Below, one piece after another: positions 52,614-60,518 of a stretch of DNA of 64,000 nucleotides. The notes under the pieces were generated by a model. The model made no database searches. It saw nothing but the letters and a program-made list of their open reading frames with translations, and was not told the origin of the DNA. Numbering within the stretch: position 1 is the stretch's first letter; each line of letters begins with the position of its first letter. This stretch comes from Armatimonadota bacterium (GTDB lineage Bacteria > Armatimonadota > UBA5829 > DSUL01), in contig AP024674.1 of assembly GCA_025998755.1 (NCBI GenBank), positions 3,178,162 through 3,242,161 of the forward strand. Direction: 5' to 3'. The position numbers and the translations under genes were made by a program.

Positions 52614-53140
52614 GGAGCATTCCTGATCTGAACGACGACGGTGCGGGCGGCCGTCCAGTTGGACCGGCCGTCCGAAGTGGATGTCCGCAGCGCCACCCTC
52701 ACGGCGCGCTGGCTGGCGGTGGCGGTGAAGATGGGAGCGCTGGCCGGAACGTTTCGCAGCAGAGGACGATTGAAGCCGGTCATGCGGAGTGTCCCGTCTG
52801 GTGCCCTCCAGATGCGCCGGGCCGTTGCTTCGGGCTGGATGGGAAGCACAGGACGTCCCTGGGCATCGCGGACGGGGAAGAAGTAAGTGATTCCCAGGCC
52901 GTTGGCATCCACCTCCACCGCACAGGCGAACCGCAGCGCCTCCTCCACACGCCGAAGCGCCTGGGAGACATCCGTTTCCTGGGATCCCCGGGCGAAGTCG
53001 CGGTTCCAGCTATTGGCTCCGCCCACAAGGAGCCCCAGCCCTCCCAGTGAAAGAAGGGTGAAAATGGACACCGCGGTCACCATCTCGATGACGGTGGCTC
53101 CGCGGCGGGAAAGCCGGATGCGAGCGATTACAGACTTCAC
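52610..53140 (-). CDS. PilW/GspJ-like minor prepilin
   Basis: 176 residues from GTG 53140 with GGAG 8 bases upstream. A basic leader (ARIRLSRRG) meets a prepilin-like helix ATVIEMVTAVSIFTLLSLGG with Glu at the mature +5 region, followed by the long amphipathic helix and RRVEEALRFACAVEVDANG, as in PilW/GspJ-type minor pilins. It is coupled to the PilX-like gene. Likely part of the tip complex that starts pilus or pseudopilus assembly. Confidence 0.82.
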   Translation of the reverse strand: MKSVIARIRLSRRGATVIEMVTAVSIFTLLSLGGLGLLVGGANSWNRDFARGSQETDVSQALRRVEEALRFACAVEVDANGLGITYFFPVRDAQGRPVLPIQPEATARRIWRAPDGTLRMTGFNRPLLRNVPASAPIFTATASQRAVRVALRTSTSDGRSNWTAARTVVVQIRNAP

Positions 53141-53162
53141 GGTCCGGTCTCCATCCCTGCGT

Positions 53163-53636
53163 CTAGATGCCTGCCACAAGGGTGCTCAGGGTTACCGCGT
53201 GCCACTCGCCATTCTCCTGCCAGCGGACGGTCACGGTGGCCTCGTCCAGTGTCGGGGCCAGCTCATTGATGCGAAGCAGTCCCTGCCCCTGAGGCAGGCT
53301 GTTGGCCGGGCTCTGCCCCGTGCCGAATGTGACGGTTGAAAAACTGTAGGTCAGCGGACTGCTGAGGGCTACGCCGTCTATCAGCCCGTTGGCCGTCAGA
53401 ACGTTCTGGGTCTGGATGCCTTGGAAACCGGCATCCTGGATGGCCTCAATGTGACGCTGCGCCAGAGCGGTGGCGGTGGCGCGGTTGTCCGCCTTGACGC
53501 GCGACTGGGTGGAGACGGGGAAGGTGGCGCTGAACAGAAAGGCGCACAGGAGCAGCACACCCATCGCGAAGGTGACCTCAACAAGGGTCATCCCCCTACG
53601 GTTGCGGAGCATTCCGGTAGGCGTCATTCTGTTCAA
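53163..53636 (-). CDS. PilV/GspI-like minor prepilin
   Basis: 157 residues from TTG 53636, which has GGAGGG 5 bases upstream; ATG 53627 is an alternative with poorer spacing. Leader RNRRG followed by MTLVEVTFAMGVLLLCAFLF, a prepilin helix with the conserved Glu, then ATALAQRHIEAIQDAGFQGI typical of PilV/GspI. The C-terminal part is beta-rich (EATVTVRWQENGEWHAVTL). Lies 16 bases after the pilin-like gene at 53653. Confidence 0.84.
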   Translation of the reverse strand: MNRMTPTGMLRNRRGMTLVEVTFAMGVLLLCAFLFSATFPVSTQSRVKADNRATATALAQRHIEAIQDAGFQGIQTQNVLTANGLIDGVALSSPLTYSFSTVTFGTGQSPANSLPQGQGLLRINELAPTLDEATVTVRWQENGEWHAVTLSTLVAGI

Positions 53637-53652
53637 ATGGACCCTCCCGTCC

Positions 53653-54006
53653 TCAGTCAATCGAGTGCTCGCCGCCAATGCTGCAAGTGGGATCCTCATC
53701 CATCCTCCCGATGGTGTAGGTCCCTCCCAAGGGGCACTGGGGCGGCCTTGCCCTCAGATATATCGGCACCAGGTCACCCCAAGCTGGAGTGGCGTCCGAT
53801 GGAATGTTGTTCTCCATGGCGAAGCGCTCTTTCGCCGTGGCAATGGCGCGGAGGTTCTCTCTGCAGGTCTTTGCTGCCCCTGAAGTGCGTGCCTTCAGCA
53901 TGGAGGGAAGGGCGATACCCAGGAGCATGCCGATGATAAGAATGACAAGCAGGATTTCAATCAGAGTGAACCCGCGCCGGTCCGCTTTTCGCACTGCCCT
54001 TTGCAT
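53653..54006 (-). CDS. Type IV pilin / pseudopilin-like protein
   Basis: 117 residues. Leader to RRG, then FTLIEILLVILIIGMLLGIA, a consensus prepilin helix, followed by CRENLRAIATAKERFAMEN and a C-terminal PQCPLGGTYTIGRMDEDPTCS with paired cysteines. About as long as GspG/PilE-type short pilins and clearly paralogous to the next gene (54148), sharing the C-PxGGTYTI-DPTCSIGG-H end. AGGAGAG precedes the ATG. Confidence 0.88.
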   Translation of the reverse strand: MQRAVRKADRRGFTLIEILLVILIIGMLLGIALPSMLKARTSGAAKTCRENLRAIATAKERFAMENNIPSDATPAWGDLVPIYLRARPPQCPLGGTYTIGRMDEDPTCSIGGEHSID

Positions 54007-54086
54007 GCTGCTCTCCTGACTTTTCAGGACCGGTCTTCCGTGCGGCTTGCCGGCCTTTCAGCCTCAAACGGCTTTATGGGGGAACA

Positions 54087-54124
54087 GGCAGGTGGCGGGT
54101 TGCCCGTTGGGTCCGCCACCTGCC
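54087..54124 (-). terminator. Intercistronic hairpin between the two pilin genes
   Basis: A 12-bp perfect stem ggcaggtggcgg / ccgccacctgcc with a 14-base loop and no T-run. Placed between a likely major pilin gene and its downstream minor genes, it may stabilise the first message or attenuate read-through. Confidence 0.6.
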
Positions 54125-54147
54125 ACATCAAGCCGTGCGGCTGAAGC

Positions 54148-54504
54148 TTACGGAAGCGCGTGGTCCCCGCCGATGCTGCAGGTCGGGTCGGTGTCCACGT
54201 TGTTGATCGTGTAGGTGCCGCCAGAGGGGCACTGCGGGAACGAACCCTTGATGTAGGTCGGCACAAGGTCGGCCTGGGTCACAGCCGCGTTGCCGGCCAG
54301 GCGGTTGTCCATGGCGAACTGCTGCTTGGCGGCGTCGATCTGCTTCAGGTTGCTGACACAGCTCCGGGCGCGGGACGAGTCGCGGGCCTGGACGAAGTTC
54401 GGCACGGCGATCGCCAGCAGGATGCCGATGATCAGCACCACGATCATGATCTCGATCAGGGTGAAGCCCTTCCGAGACTTGCGCATGCGATTGAAGAATG
54501 TCAT
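54148..54504 (-). CDS. Type IV pilin-like protein, probable major subunit of the operon
   Basis: 118 residues, first gene of the leftward operon. Leader MTFFNRMRKSRKG, then FTLIEIMIVVLIIGILLAIA, VPNFVQARDSSRARSCVSNL and a C-terminal FPQCPSGGTYTINNVDTD followed by DPTCSIGG. The helix conforms to the class III/type IVa prepilin consensus with Glu at +5. Paralogous to the next gene. GGAGAG lies 9 bases before the ATG. First position plus the hairpin after it suggest higher expression than the minor pilins (inference). Confidence 0.88.
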   Translation of the reverse strand: MTFFNRMRKSRKGFTLIEIMIVVLIIGILLAIAVPNFVQARDSSRARSCVSNLKQIDAAKQQFAMDNRLAGNAAVTQADLVPTYIKGSFPQCPSGGTYTINNVDTDPTCSIGGDHALP

Positions 54505-54706
54505 CTATTGCTCTCCGTGGGAGTGGAAGTCCCTGATGTGCAAGGCCGGCCGTCGGGAACCGGGTTCCATCGTCTGGCCGGTGATTCTCACCAACTTTGT
54601 TCCACTCCTCTGGAAGGGCGGTCCCGACACAAATACCGGTTTTGACTGCTTCTCTTTGGGCCTGAGGATTCGTTGTGAAACGACCTGAGCGCGCAGGTTT
54701 CGGAAT
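54505..54706. other. Divergent promoter region of the pilin genes
   Basis: Gene-free part of the 424-base gap between divergent pilin-type genes. It must contain the leftward promoter of the pilin operon, but no clear -35/-10 pair was seen on that strand. Confidence 0.4.
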
Positions 54707-54715
54707 TGATATAAT
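54707..54715 (+). promoter_or_regulatory. Extended -10 promoter of the DUF1559 gene
   Basis: TGA followed by a perfect TATAAT (54710-54715), an extended -10 box with no clear -35. Transcription would start near 54722, leaving a leader of about 205 bases before ATG 54929. Confidence 0.6.
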
Positions 54716-54928
54716 GGGTTTGCCAATGCGTTGAGGAGCCGTCAAGCGAGTCCCGCTGGTGGCCAAGGGCGCCGCCCGCCCGGCGACGTCCCTGAAAAAG
54801 AGAGTCCGGCCGCCCGATGATTCCCGATGCCGGTTTTCCCGGCGCATCAGGCGATCCAGCAAACAAGCCTGCGGAACCGTCACCGGCCCTCAGTTTCGCC
54901 GGTGGCGAGAAAGGGGTCTGGAGGACAA

Positions 54929-55666
54929 ATGAAAGTGCCTGCGCTCTTGTCGGGCCTCGGAAGGCGACTGTCCGATGGCCGGCTGAAGGGGTTCACCCTT
55001 ATCGAGCTCCTGGTGGTTATCGCCATCATCGCCATCCTGGCCGCCATTCTGTTCCCTGTCTTTGCGCGCACCCGCGACGCCGCTCGGACGACCGCCTGCA
55101 AGAACAACCTGAAGCAGCTGGGCTTGGCGTTCATGATGTTCGCGGAGGACAACGGCGGAAAGCTCCCTACTATCAACGAGTATTTCCGGAAAGAAGGGAC
55201 GGTCTGGAAGCAGGGGCCCCTCTGGAACTACACCAAGACGGACAACATCATGGCTTGTCCCGGCATGACACGTGCGGAGAAGAAGCTGGCCGACCAGCCG
55301 CCGTTCAGCTACTCCATGAACGGTTACTGCACTGTGGAGGGCTGGAACGGTCCGCCGCAGGTGGCGAAGAATCGCGATGATCCGGCCAACCGGGTCAAGA
55401 TGTCCATTTATCCTAAGCCCTCTGAGACCATCCTGCTTGTCGAGGAGAACCGTGACCTCCTCATGTACGGCATTCCTGTTAATGACGCCGTCTTCATCAA
55501 CGTGGACAGGTCTTCAGAGCGGCATGGCGGCAAGGCCAATGTGGTGTATCTGGACGGGCACGTGGGCATGATCCCCGGAAACCAGCAGTGGGACATCGCC
55601 CGCCTCAACCCCTCCGATCCGCAGAGCCCTCTGCTGTTCTGCCCGGTGATTCCCCTGGTGCCCTGA
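54929..55666 (+). CDS. DUF1559-type prepilin-like protein with H-x-DG box
   Basis: 245 residues from ATG 54929 with GGAGGAC upstream; the frame extends further but without sense. A longer leader ([11 protein letters not shown]) precedes [18 protein letters not shown] and [18 protein letters not shown], with [20 protein letters not shown] and, near the end, [18 protein letters not shown], the H-x9-DG box. The [10 protein letters not shown] region replaces the longer insert of other members. Divergent from the pilin operon and closed by a strong terminator at 55705. Confidence 0.92.
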   Translation: MKVPALLSGLGRRLSDGRLKGFTLIELLVVIAIIAILAAILFPVFARTRDAARTTACKNNLKQLGLAFMMFAEDNGGKLPTINEYFRKEGTVWKQGPLWNYTKTDNIMACPGMTRAEKKLADQPPFSYSMNGYCTVEGWNGPPQVAKNRDDPANRVKMSIYPKPSETILLVEENRDLLMYGIPVNDAVFINVDRSSERHGGKANVVYLDGHVGMIPGNQQWDIARLNPSDPQSPLLFCPVIPLVP

Positions 55667-55704
55667 AGCGCTGGGTTCGCGGCATTTCGTGTTTTTGGGT
55701 GTGC

Positions 55705-55741
55705 GGCCCGGCTTTTCCCGTGCGGGAGAGCCGGGCCTTTT
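55705..55741 (+). terminator. Intrinsic terminator
   Basis: A 9-bp outer stem ggcccggct / agccgggcc, with additional inner pairing cccg / cggg, followed by tttt. It lies 39 bases after the DUF1559 gene stop. Confidence 0.85.
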
Positions 55742-55855
55742 GCCGTCCCCGTCGGCGGTTGCGGGTCGCGGACAACGGTGTTAGGTTGATGAGAGGCGCC
55801 GGCCGGGAGGATGCACGAACCAGGCAGGCGCGGGAGCGGATTCTGGAGCCGAACG

Positions 55856-57037
55856 ATGGATCCACAGCGTGACTACTACGAGGTTCTGGGCGTGAGCCCG
55901 GACGCCACGCTGGAGGAGATCAAAAAGAGTTACCGCCGGCTGGTGAGGAAGTACCACCCGGATGTCCATCACGACAAAAAGCTGGCGGAGCGCGCGTTCG
56001 TCCAGATCAGCGAAGCTTATCGCGTTCTTTCGGATCCGGACAAACGTCGCAGCTACGACCTGGAGCGCAGCGCGCGGCGGAGAGAGGCGGCTTCCCGTGC
56101 GCGGCAGTCCGCCACCGGAACGGGAAAGGGTGCTTCGGATTCGCCGCCGCCCCGGGCCGGGAGTGCGCGGCCGCAGGGGCAGACGGCGAGCGGACCGGTT
56201 GCACAGAAGGCCGTGCGCGATGCAGAATTCGCGTTCATCAGGGGGCGGCTATCGGAGGCGGAGAGCCACGCCCGCCGCGCGCTGCGGGCAGACCGGACAT
56301 GCGCTCGGGCGTGGGAGGTTCTGGGGGACGTGCATCAGGCTCGGAACCGGCAGGATCAGGCGCTGCAGTTCTACAGCTACGCGGTGCAGTTCGACCCGCG
56401 TAACCAGAGCGCCTTGGGCAAGCTGGAGCGCCTGATGGCGCGCACGGGACGTCCGCGTCCTGCGGCAGCAAAGGCGGGAGAGGTTCCCCGCCGCGGGTCG
56501 CCAGCAGGAGCGCTGCTACATATGGCGGGCTGGTGCGCGGTATTCCTGGTCCTGTTCGTATGGGTGCCAGCCATCCCGGCACTGGAGCCCGCCCTGTCCC
56601 CGCAGGGACTGGAGAGTGTGCTGGAGGGGTGGAACTGGGCTGTGGCTCCTCCTCTGGCTGTCGCCGGGCTGCTGATGGGCCTGCTGCTGAGGAGCGGAGG
56701 CTTCTTCCGGCACCACGCTGATGAGATGGTCTTCCAGACCATCAGCCGCGGAGCGGCCCGTCCGCAGGCTGCGCCCGTCGGGCTGCTTCTGGTGGGATTG
56801 TCGCTGGTGCTCTTCTGGCTGGCCCTCGGAGTGTATCTGGCCATGGCCAGCGTGCAGGATTCCATGTCGCGCAGCCTGACCCGTGCGTTCACTGTGACGC
56901 TGATCTTTGTGCTTGCCGCTGCGTTGCTTTCACAGATGCACGTGGCCATGCTGCTTTTTGGAGGAAACGTGGTGTTCGTGTCTTTGCTGGCGGGATGGTG
57001 GATGGTGGACTTCTGGCGCGAAGCGGGAGAAGCCTGA
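55856..57037 (+). CDS. DnaJ-domain / TPR membrane protein
   Basis: 393 residues from ATG 55856 with GGAG 7 bases upstream. J-domain at about 5-70 ([30 protein letters not shown] with the HPD motif that stimulates DnaK, and [13 protein letters not shown]). After a disordered Pro/Gln linker, two TPR-like repeats (about 140-210, [39 protein letters not shown]), then five or so membrane helices ([37 protein letters not shown]). There is no zinc-binding or C-terminal substrate domain, so it is a specialised J-protein that recruits DnaK to the membrane. Its TGA overlaps the panB ATG. Confidence 0.88.
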   Translation: MDPQRDYYEVLGVSPDATLEEIKKSYRRLVRKYHPDVHHDKKLAERAFVQISEAYRVLSDPDKRRSYDLERSARRREAASRARQSATGTGKGASDSPPPRAGSARPQGQTASGPVAQKAVRDAEFAFIRGRLSEAESHARRALRADRTCARAWEVLGDVHQARNRQDQALQFYSYAVQFDPRNQSALGKLERLMARTGRPRPAAAKAGEVPRRGSPAGALLHMAGWCAVFLVLFVWVPAIPALEPALSPQGLESVLEGWNWAVAPPLAVAGLLMGLLLRSGGFFRHHADEMVFQTISRGAARPQAAPVGLLLVGLSLVLFWLALGVYLAMASVQDSMSRSLTRAFTVTLIFVLAAALLSQMHVAMLLFGGNVVFVSLLAGWWMVDFWREAGEA

Positions 57038-57840
57038 TGAGCTCGGAAAAGCCGGTCACCGTTCCGTGCCTGAGCAAAATGAAGAAGGAAGGGCAGAGGA
57101 TTGTCGTCCTTACCGCCTATGACTATCCCTTCGCCCGGTTGATGGATAGTTGCGGCATTGACGTGCTGCTGGTGGGGGACAGCGTCGGCAACGCTGTGCT
57201 CGGCTATACGGACACCATCCCCGTGACGGTGGAAGAGATGCTCCACCATGTGAAAGCGGTCTCCAGGGCGGCGCGGCGGGCGCTGGTGGTGGCGGATATG
57301 CCTTTTATGTCGTATCAAGCAGGGCGCAAACAGGCGCTGGAGAACGCTGGCCGCTTCCTGAAGGAGGGTGGGGCGAAGGCTGTCAAGCTGGAGGGTGGTG
57401 CGAGCGTCGCGGAAACAGTGGCCTTCCTGACGACTGCCGGCATCCCGGTGATGGGGCACATCGGGATGACTCCCCAGAGCGTGAACGTGACAGGCGGGTA
57501 CCTGCGCCAGGGAACGAGCGAGGATGCCGCCGCCGCGCTGGAAGAGGATGCCCGCGCGCTGGAGGAGGCAGGGGCGTTCGCAGTCGTGCTGGAACTGGTC
57601 AACCCTCCTGTGGCCGCCAGGATCACGGAGCTGCTGGAGATCCCCACCATCGGCATCGGATCCGGGCCGGTTTGCGACGGTCAGGTGCTGGTGATGCACG
57701 ATATGCTGGGGATGGACGAGCATTTCCGGCCCCGCCACGCAAAGCGCTATATGGAACTGCACGCGCTGCTGCGCGAAGCGTTCACGGCCTATGCCGAGGA
57801 TGTGCGTTCCGGGCGCTTCCCGTCGGAGGAGCATTCATGA
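57037..57840 (+). CDS. panB: 3-methyl-2-oxobutanoate hydroxymethyltransferase
   Basis: 267 residues. It makes ketopantoate from alpha-ketoisovalerate using methylene-THF, the first committed step to pantothenate. Conserved regions: LTAYDYPFARLMDSCGIDVL, LVGDSVGNAVLGY and VVADMPFMSYQ (Asp ligands of Mg), AVKLEGG (Glu), GHIGMTPQSVNVTGG and PTIGIGSGPVCDGQVLV. The ATG overlaps the preceding TGA (TGATG). panC follows 31 bases later. Confidence 0.96.
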   Translation: MSSEKPVTVPCLSKMKKEGQRIVVLTAYDYPFARLMDSCGIDVLLVGDSVGNAVLGYTDTIPVTVEEMLHHVKAVSRAARRALVVADMPFMSYQAGRKQALENAGRFLKEGGAKAVKLEGGASVAETVAFLTTAGIPVMGHIGMTPQSVNVTGGYLRQGTSEDAAAALEEDARALEEAGAFAVVLELVNPPVAARITELLEIPTIGIGSGPVCDGQVLVMHDMLGMDEHFRPRHAKRYMELHALLREAFTAYAEDVRSGRFPSEEHS

Positions 57841-57871
57841 GCGCCCGCCGCGACGCGGGGAGGGTGGGGTG

Positions 57872-58726
57872 GTGAGGACCATTCAGAATCCACGGGAGCT
57901 TCAGGAACTTGCGCTCTCTGTCCGCAGGTCGGGCGCAACCATCGGTCTGGTCCCCACGATGGGCGCGCTCCACGAGGGGCATTTGAGCCTCATCCGCCGG
58001 GCCCGCCAATCGGATGAGTTCGTGATCGTCAGCATCTTTGTGAATCCCACTCAGTTTGGACCGAATGAGGATCTGGACCGCTACCCGCGAACGCTGGATC
58101 GTGACCTTGACGCTTGCCGGGCCTGTGGAGCGGATGTGGTTTTCGTGCCGTCAGCCGTTGACCTGTATCCCGCAGGCTTCCAGACCTATGTGGAGGTTGG
58201 GCCTCTGGCTTCACGGTTGTGCGGCGCGTCCCGGCCCGGGCATTTCCGCGGAGTGGCCACCATCTGTCTCAAGCTCTTCAGCCTTTGCCAGCCCACCCGG
58301 GCATATTTCGGACTGAAGGATTATCAGCAGTATCGCGTCGTCGAGAGGATGGTGCGGGATTTCGATCTGCCCCTTGAGATCGTTCCGATGCCCATCGTCC
58401 GTGAGCCGGACGGCCTGGCGATGTCCAGCCGCAACAGTTATCTCTCTCCGGAAGAGCGCACGGCGGCCACGGTGCTGTTCCGGTCGCTAGAGGATGCGGC
58501 CAAAGCGTGCGAGGCTGGCGAACGTGACCCTCAGACGCTGGCCGCCCACGTTCGCCGCAACATTGAGGCGGAGCCGCTGGCGCGCGTGGACTATGTGGAA
58601 GCTGTAGACCCCCTCACTCTCGAGCCGACCGGCAGCCTGCCTGCGCTGATCGCCGTTGCAGTCTTCATCGGCAATACGCGCCTGATAGACAATCGCCTTC
58701 TGGAAGCGCCAGACAGTCCAAAATGA
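57872..58726 (+). CDS. panC: Pantothenate synthetase
   Basis: 284 residues from GTG 57872 with GGAGGG about 7 bases upstream; an adjacent GTG at 57869 is equivalent. It joins pantoate and beta-alanine using ATP. VPTMGALHEGHLSLIRRA (HIGH-like), IFVNPTQFGPNEDLDRYPR, RPGHFRGVATIC, YFGLKDYQQYRVV and the KMSKS-like MSSRNSYLSPEER are all present. Lies after panB; no panD or panE is visible in this window. Confidence 0.96.
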   Translation: MRTIQNPRELQELALSVRRSGATIGLVPTMGALHEGHLSLIRRARQSDEFVIVSIFVNPTQFGPNEDLDRYPRTLDRDLDACRACGADVVFVPSAVDLYPAGFQTYVEVGPLASRLCGASRPGHFRGVATICLKLFSLCQPTRAYFGLKDYQQYRVVERMVRDFDLPLEIVPMPIVREPDGLAMSSRNSYLSPEERTAATVLFRSLEDAAKACEAGERDPQTLAAHVRRNIEAEPLARVDYVEAVDPLTLEPTGSLPALIAVAVFIGNTRLIDNRLLEAPDSPK

Positions 58727-58730
58727 CAGC

Positions 58731-58759
58731 GGCCGGAAGGAATGTTGTCCCTTCCGGCC
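58731..58759. terminator. Bidirectional hairpin between panC and porD
   Basis: A 10-bp perfect stem ggccggaagg / ccttccggcc with a 9-base loop, centred between the convergent panC and ferredoxin gene ends. Confidence 0.75.
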
Positions 58760-58785
58760 ACCGAATCCGTCCGATCTGATTGCTG

Positions 58786-59115
58786 TCAGGCCCGGAATTT
58801 CGCCTCGCTCTCCATCGTGAACGCCTGCACTTTCGGCGGGCACTCGCGGGCGCAGATGCCGCAACCCTTGCAGTGGTCGTAGTCCACGCCCTTCACCTTC
58901 GCATCCTCCACGATGATGGCCGAGTCCGGGCAAAATACCCAGCACAGCAGGCAATGGATGCATTTCTGGTCGTCCCAGATCGGGCGCAGGGTGCGCCAGT
59001 CTCCCGTATGATACTGAGCGGCGGTTCCGCCACCGTCGATGATCCCTCCGATAGGGAGATCCTTCCATCCGGGAAGCGTTCCGGACGAAGAGCCGGTCTT
59101 CTTCGCGTCTGCCAT
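58786..59115 (-). CDS. PorD-type 2[4Fe-4S] ferredoxin subunit
   Basis: 109 residues from ATG 59115 with GGAGG about 11 bases upstream. Two full [4Fe-4S] motifs: CIHCLLCWVFCPDS and CKGCGICARECPPK. The lead-in GGTAAQYHTGDWRTLRPIWD, with W-R/P-x-W before the first cluster, matches the delta subunit of pyruvate (or 2-oxoacid):ferredoxin oxidoreductase rather than a free ferredoxin. The alpha, beta and gamma subunit genes are not next to it: panC is convergent downstream and a dehydrogenase is divergent upstream. Confidence 0.88.
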   Translation of the reverse strand: MADAKKTGSSSGTLPGWKDLPIGGIIDGGGTAAQYHTGDWRTLRPIWDDQKCIHCLLCWVFCPDSAIIVEDAKVKGVDYDHCKGCGICARECPPKVQAFTMESEAKFRA

Positions 59116-59428
59116 TCGTAAAGATGCCTCCGGTAAAACTGTTGCGGCTCGTGGGAAAACGCCCGGGTGCTCCCGGGCAGGCGGCTGCATGTTCAATATA
59201 CCACCTTACCGCACCGTGTGGCCACCGTAAGCGCCCCTCTGTGCGATATTTCACTAATGATTTTCGGTAGCGTCCGCCTCCGCCTTCAGGCCGGTTTCCC
59301 CGCGCTCAGGCGCGGCGGTTGCAAATCACCGCATATTGGTGAGCAGGGCGCCGGAGGAGCGGCGTCAAAAGAACCCTCTGCGGCGTCTGCCTGCGGGGGC
59401 GGCCGACAAATCTGGGAGCTATAAAGCA
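59116..59428. other. Divergent intergenic region
   Basis: 313 bases between porD and the dehydrogenase gene. No gene, hairpin or clear promoter boxes were recognised. Confidence 0.4.
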
Positions 59429-60496
59429 GTGTCGAAAATCCGTCTGGGCCTGGTGGGCGCTGGTGGAATGGGCCAGACCGCCCACCTTCAGAACTTCGCA
59501 ACCATTCCCGAATGTGAGATCGTGGCTCTGGCCGAGGGCCGGGCCAAGACGGCGGAGCTGGTGGCGCGCCGGTGGGGCATCCCGCGCGTCTACCCGGACC
59601 ACCGGGCGATGCTGGAGGATTGCCAGCTGGACGCGGTGGTCGCCATTATGGACTACCACCTGCATTCCTGCGTGGTGCCGGACATCCTGAACGCAGGACT
59701 GCCCCTGATGACCGAGAAGCCCATTGCCGTCCGCCCGGAGACCGGCAGGCGGCTAGCGGAGCTGGCGGAGCGTAAGGGCGTGCCCTATATGGTCGGCTAT
59801 ATGAAGCGCTCGCTTCCTGCTGCCGTCGAAGCTGCCGCAAGGGTGCGCCGCTGGCGCGAGTCCGGGGAAGCCGGACCGATGAACTATCTGCGCGCCACAA
59901 TGCCGCCCGGGGACTGGGTATTCGGCATCCAGTGGGGACCAAGCGCCGGAGACGCGCCTCCCGCGTATGAGGGCGTGGTCCCCGAGACCCCTCCCGACTG
60001 GATGGATGCGGCACTGGCAGGGCGTTATGACGCCTTCGTCAATTACTACATCCACCAGGTCAACCTGATCCGCTACCTGGCCGGGGAGGATTACCACGTC
60101 ACTTACGCTGACCGCAACGGAGCGGTCATGATCGGCGAGACGGAAAGCGGTGTGACGCTGACTCTGGAGATGAAGGGGCGCGGCCTGCGCAACACGTGGG
60201 AGGAGTTCTACCTGGTCAGCTTCGAGAACGGCCGCGTGGATCTCTCCATCCCCGCCCCTATGGCTCAGCAGAACGGCGGTGAGGTTCGGATCTACTTCGG
60301 CGGCTCCGGCGAGGAACTACCACGCTGGGAGCGCCCGATTATGCCTCCGGTGTGGAGCATGCTGGCGCAGGCCAGGCACTTCATCGAGTGCGTGCGGGAC
60401 GGCAGGCCGGTCCGCTCACCGGCTTCCGAGGCGGCGAAGGACCTGGAGGTGGCGGAGCAGTATGTCAGGGCTCTGAGCCGCACCCTGCAAAGGTAG
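59429..60496 (+). CDS. Gfo/Idh/MocA-family dehydrogenase
   Basis: 355 residues from GTG 59429 with GGGAG about 12 bases upstream. Rossmann start RLGLVGAGGMGQTAHLQNFA, LDAVVAIMDYHLH and MTEKPIAVRPETGRRL (the EKP Lys), then a long second domain with FVNYYIHQVNLIRYLAGEDYH holding the conserved His. It oxidises or reduces a sugar-type substrate with NAD(P); the exact one is unknown. Unlike the family member at 30421 it is in no recognisable operon. Confidence 0.88.
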   Translation: MSKIRLGLVGAGGMGQTAHLQNFATIPECEIVALAEGRAKTAELVARRWGIPRVYPDHRAMLEDCQLDAVVAIMDYHLHSCVVPDILNAGLPLMTEKPIAVRPETGRRLAELAERKGVPYMVGYMKRSLPAAVEAAARVRRWRESGEAGPMNYLRATMPPGDWVFGIQWGPSAGDAPPAYEGVVPETPPDWMDAALAGRYDAFVNYYIHQVNLIRYLAGEDYHVTYADRNGAVMIGETESGVTLTLEMKGRGLRNTWEEFYLVSFENGRVDLSIPAPMAQQNGGEVRIYFGGSGEELPRWERPIMPPVWSMLAQARHFIECVRDGRPVRSPASEAAKDLEVAEQYVRALSRTLQR

Positions 60497-60518
60497 GGAT
60501 CGCTTCAACAGCGCGGGC

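Noticed and set aside
56377-57834. A 485-codon - strand frame opposite the DnaJ and panB genes
   Set aside because: Antisense to genes with clear catalytic motifs; no domain seen.
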